In this document: piece by piece, positions 6,798-7,032 of the stretch
How the letters are laid out: the number at the start of each line of letters is the position of its first letter
Position numbering within the stretch: the stretch's first letter is position 1
Origin: Candidatus Latescibacterota bacterium
GTDB taxonomy: Bacteria; Krumholzibacteriota; Krumholzibacteriia; Krumholzibacteriales; WJIX01
Assembly (NCBI GenBank): GCA_030621255.1
Contig: JAUXHZ010000052.1
Location: 1-7,032 of the forward strand
Direction of reading: 5' to 3'
Length of the DNA stretch: 7,032 nucleotides
Position numbers and translations under genes: made by a program
Notes under the pieces: model-generated
Told to the model about the DNA's origin: nothing
Seen by the model: the letters and a program-made list of their open reading frames with translations, nothing else
Databases searched by the model: none

Positions 6798-7032
6798 ATG
6801 AAACAGATTATGATTTCTCCCGGACCCGTTTATTTACGCCAATCTGTCTTGGAGAAAGCGTATTCTGCTCATCACAGAACCGCTTCATTCCGTAAATTAA
6901 TTATTGAAATTGAAAAGATGGTTCAAGGGGTTCTTGGGACAGAATCTCCGGTTTATCTTATAACAGCTTCAGGCACGGGTGTTATGGAGGCTGCCGCGGC
7001 CAATGTCACCCGCCCCGGATCACGCGTGCTTG
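6798..7032 (+). CDS. Class V PLP-dependent aminotransferase, N-terminal part, cut by the right edge
   Basis: An open frame begins with ATG at 6798 and continues to the window end (78 complete codons plus one base). AGGGG at 6789-6793 gives a ribosome binding site 4 bases upstream. The protein starts MKQIMISPGPVYL and continues with HHRTASFRKLI (25-35) and YLITASGTGVMEAAAANV (53-70). The SPGPV start, the H-R-x-x-x-F segment and the SGTGxMEA phosphate-binding region are typical of fold-type I, class V aminotransferases of the alanine-glyoxylate, serine-pyruvate or phosphoserine transaminase group. The PLP-binding lysine would lie beyond the window, so it cannot be confirmed, and the substrate cannot be told from this part. 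The gene lies 38 bases after lon on the same strand with no terminator between, so co-transcription is possible, although a role in proteostasis is not implied. Confidence 0.88.
   Translation, partial: MKQIMISPGPVYLRQSVLEKAYSAHHRTASFRKLIIEIEKMVQGVLGTESPVYLITASGTGVMEAAAANVTRPGSRVL

Overview
The window carries a conserved bacterial protein-quality-control cluster, preceded by a tRNA gene and a divergently oriented TetR-type regulator. The gene order tRNA-Leu, tig, clpP, clpX, lon, all on the plus strand and tightly packed, is typical of Gram-negative bacteria and especially of the former Deltaproteobacteria (Desulfobacterota and relatives). Moderate-to-low GC, Shine-Dalgarno sequences ahead of the plus-strand genes and bacterial Lon/ClpXP motifs fit that placement. 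It is an inference from synteny and protein style, and the exact lineage cannot be fixed from the sequence alone.

Layout: positions 1-77 hold no complete gene, but the minus strand has a short TetR-like coding trace. A complete TetR/AcrR-family repressor gene follows on the minus strand (78-728). Its upstream region contains three GGTCAA cores (TTGACC in the direction of the repressor gene) spaced exactly 20 bp apart, a plausible autoregulatory operator array. An AT-rich spacer then leads to a sigma70-like promoter and a tRNA-Leu(UAG) gene with an encoded CCA end (957-1043). Only 26 bases later tig begins with a GTG codon. clpP starts on the base after the tig stop codon, clpX follows after 65 bases, and lon after another 51. 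A partial class V PLP-dependent aminotransferase gene starts 38 bases after lon and runs off the right edge.

How the genes work together: trigger factor receives nascent chains at the ribosome exit tunnel. ClpX unfolds tagged or damaged proteins and feeds them to the ClpP peptidase chamber, and Lon degrades misfolded and regulatory proteins independently. No convincing terminator is visible between the tRNA and lon, so the tRNA promoter may drive a long transcript from which the tRNA is processed, with possible internal promoters not excluded. All key catalytic residues of ClpP, ClpX and Lon are present.

I see no mobile element, CRISPR array or clearly new system. The most noteworthy signals are the 20-bp-phased repeat array upstream of the TetR gene, the tRNA-led proteostasis operon, and the TetR-like trace at the left edge.
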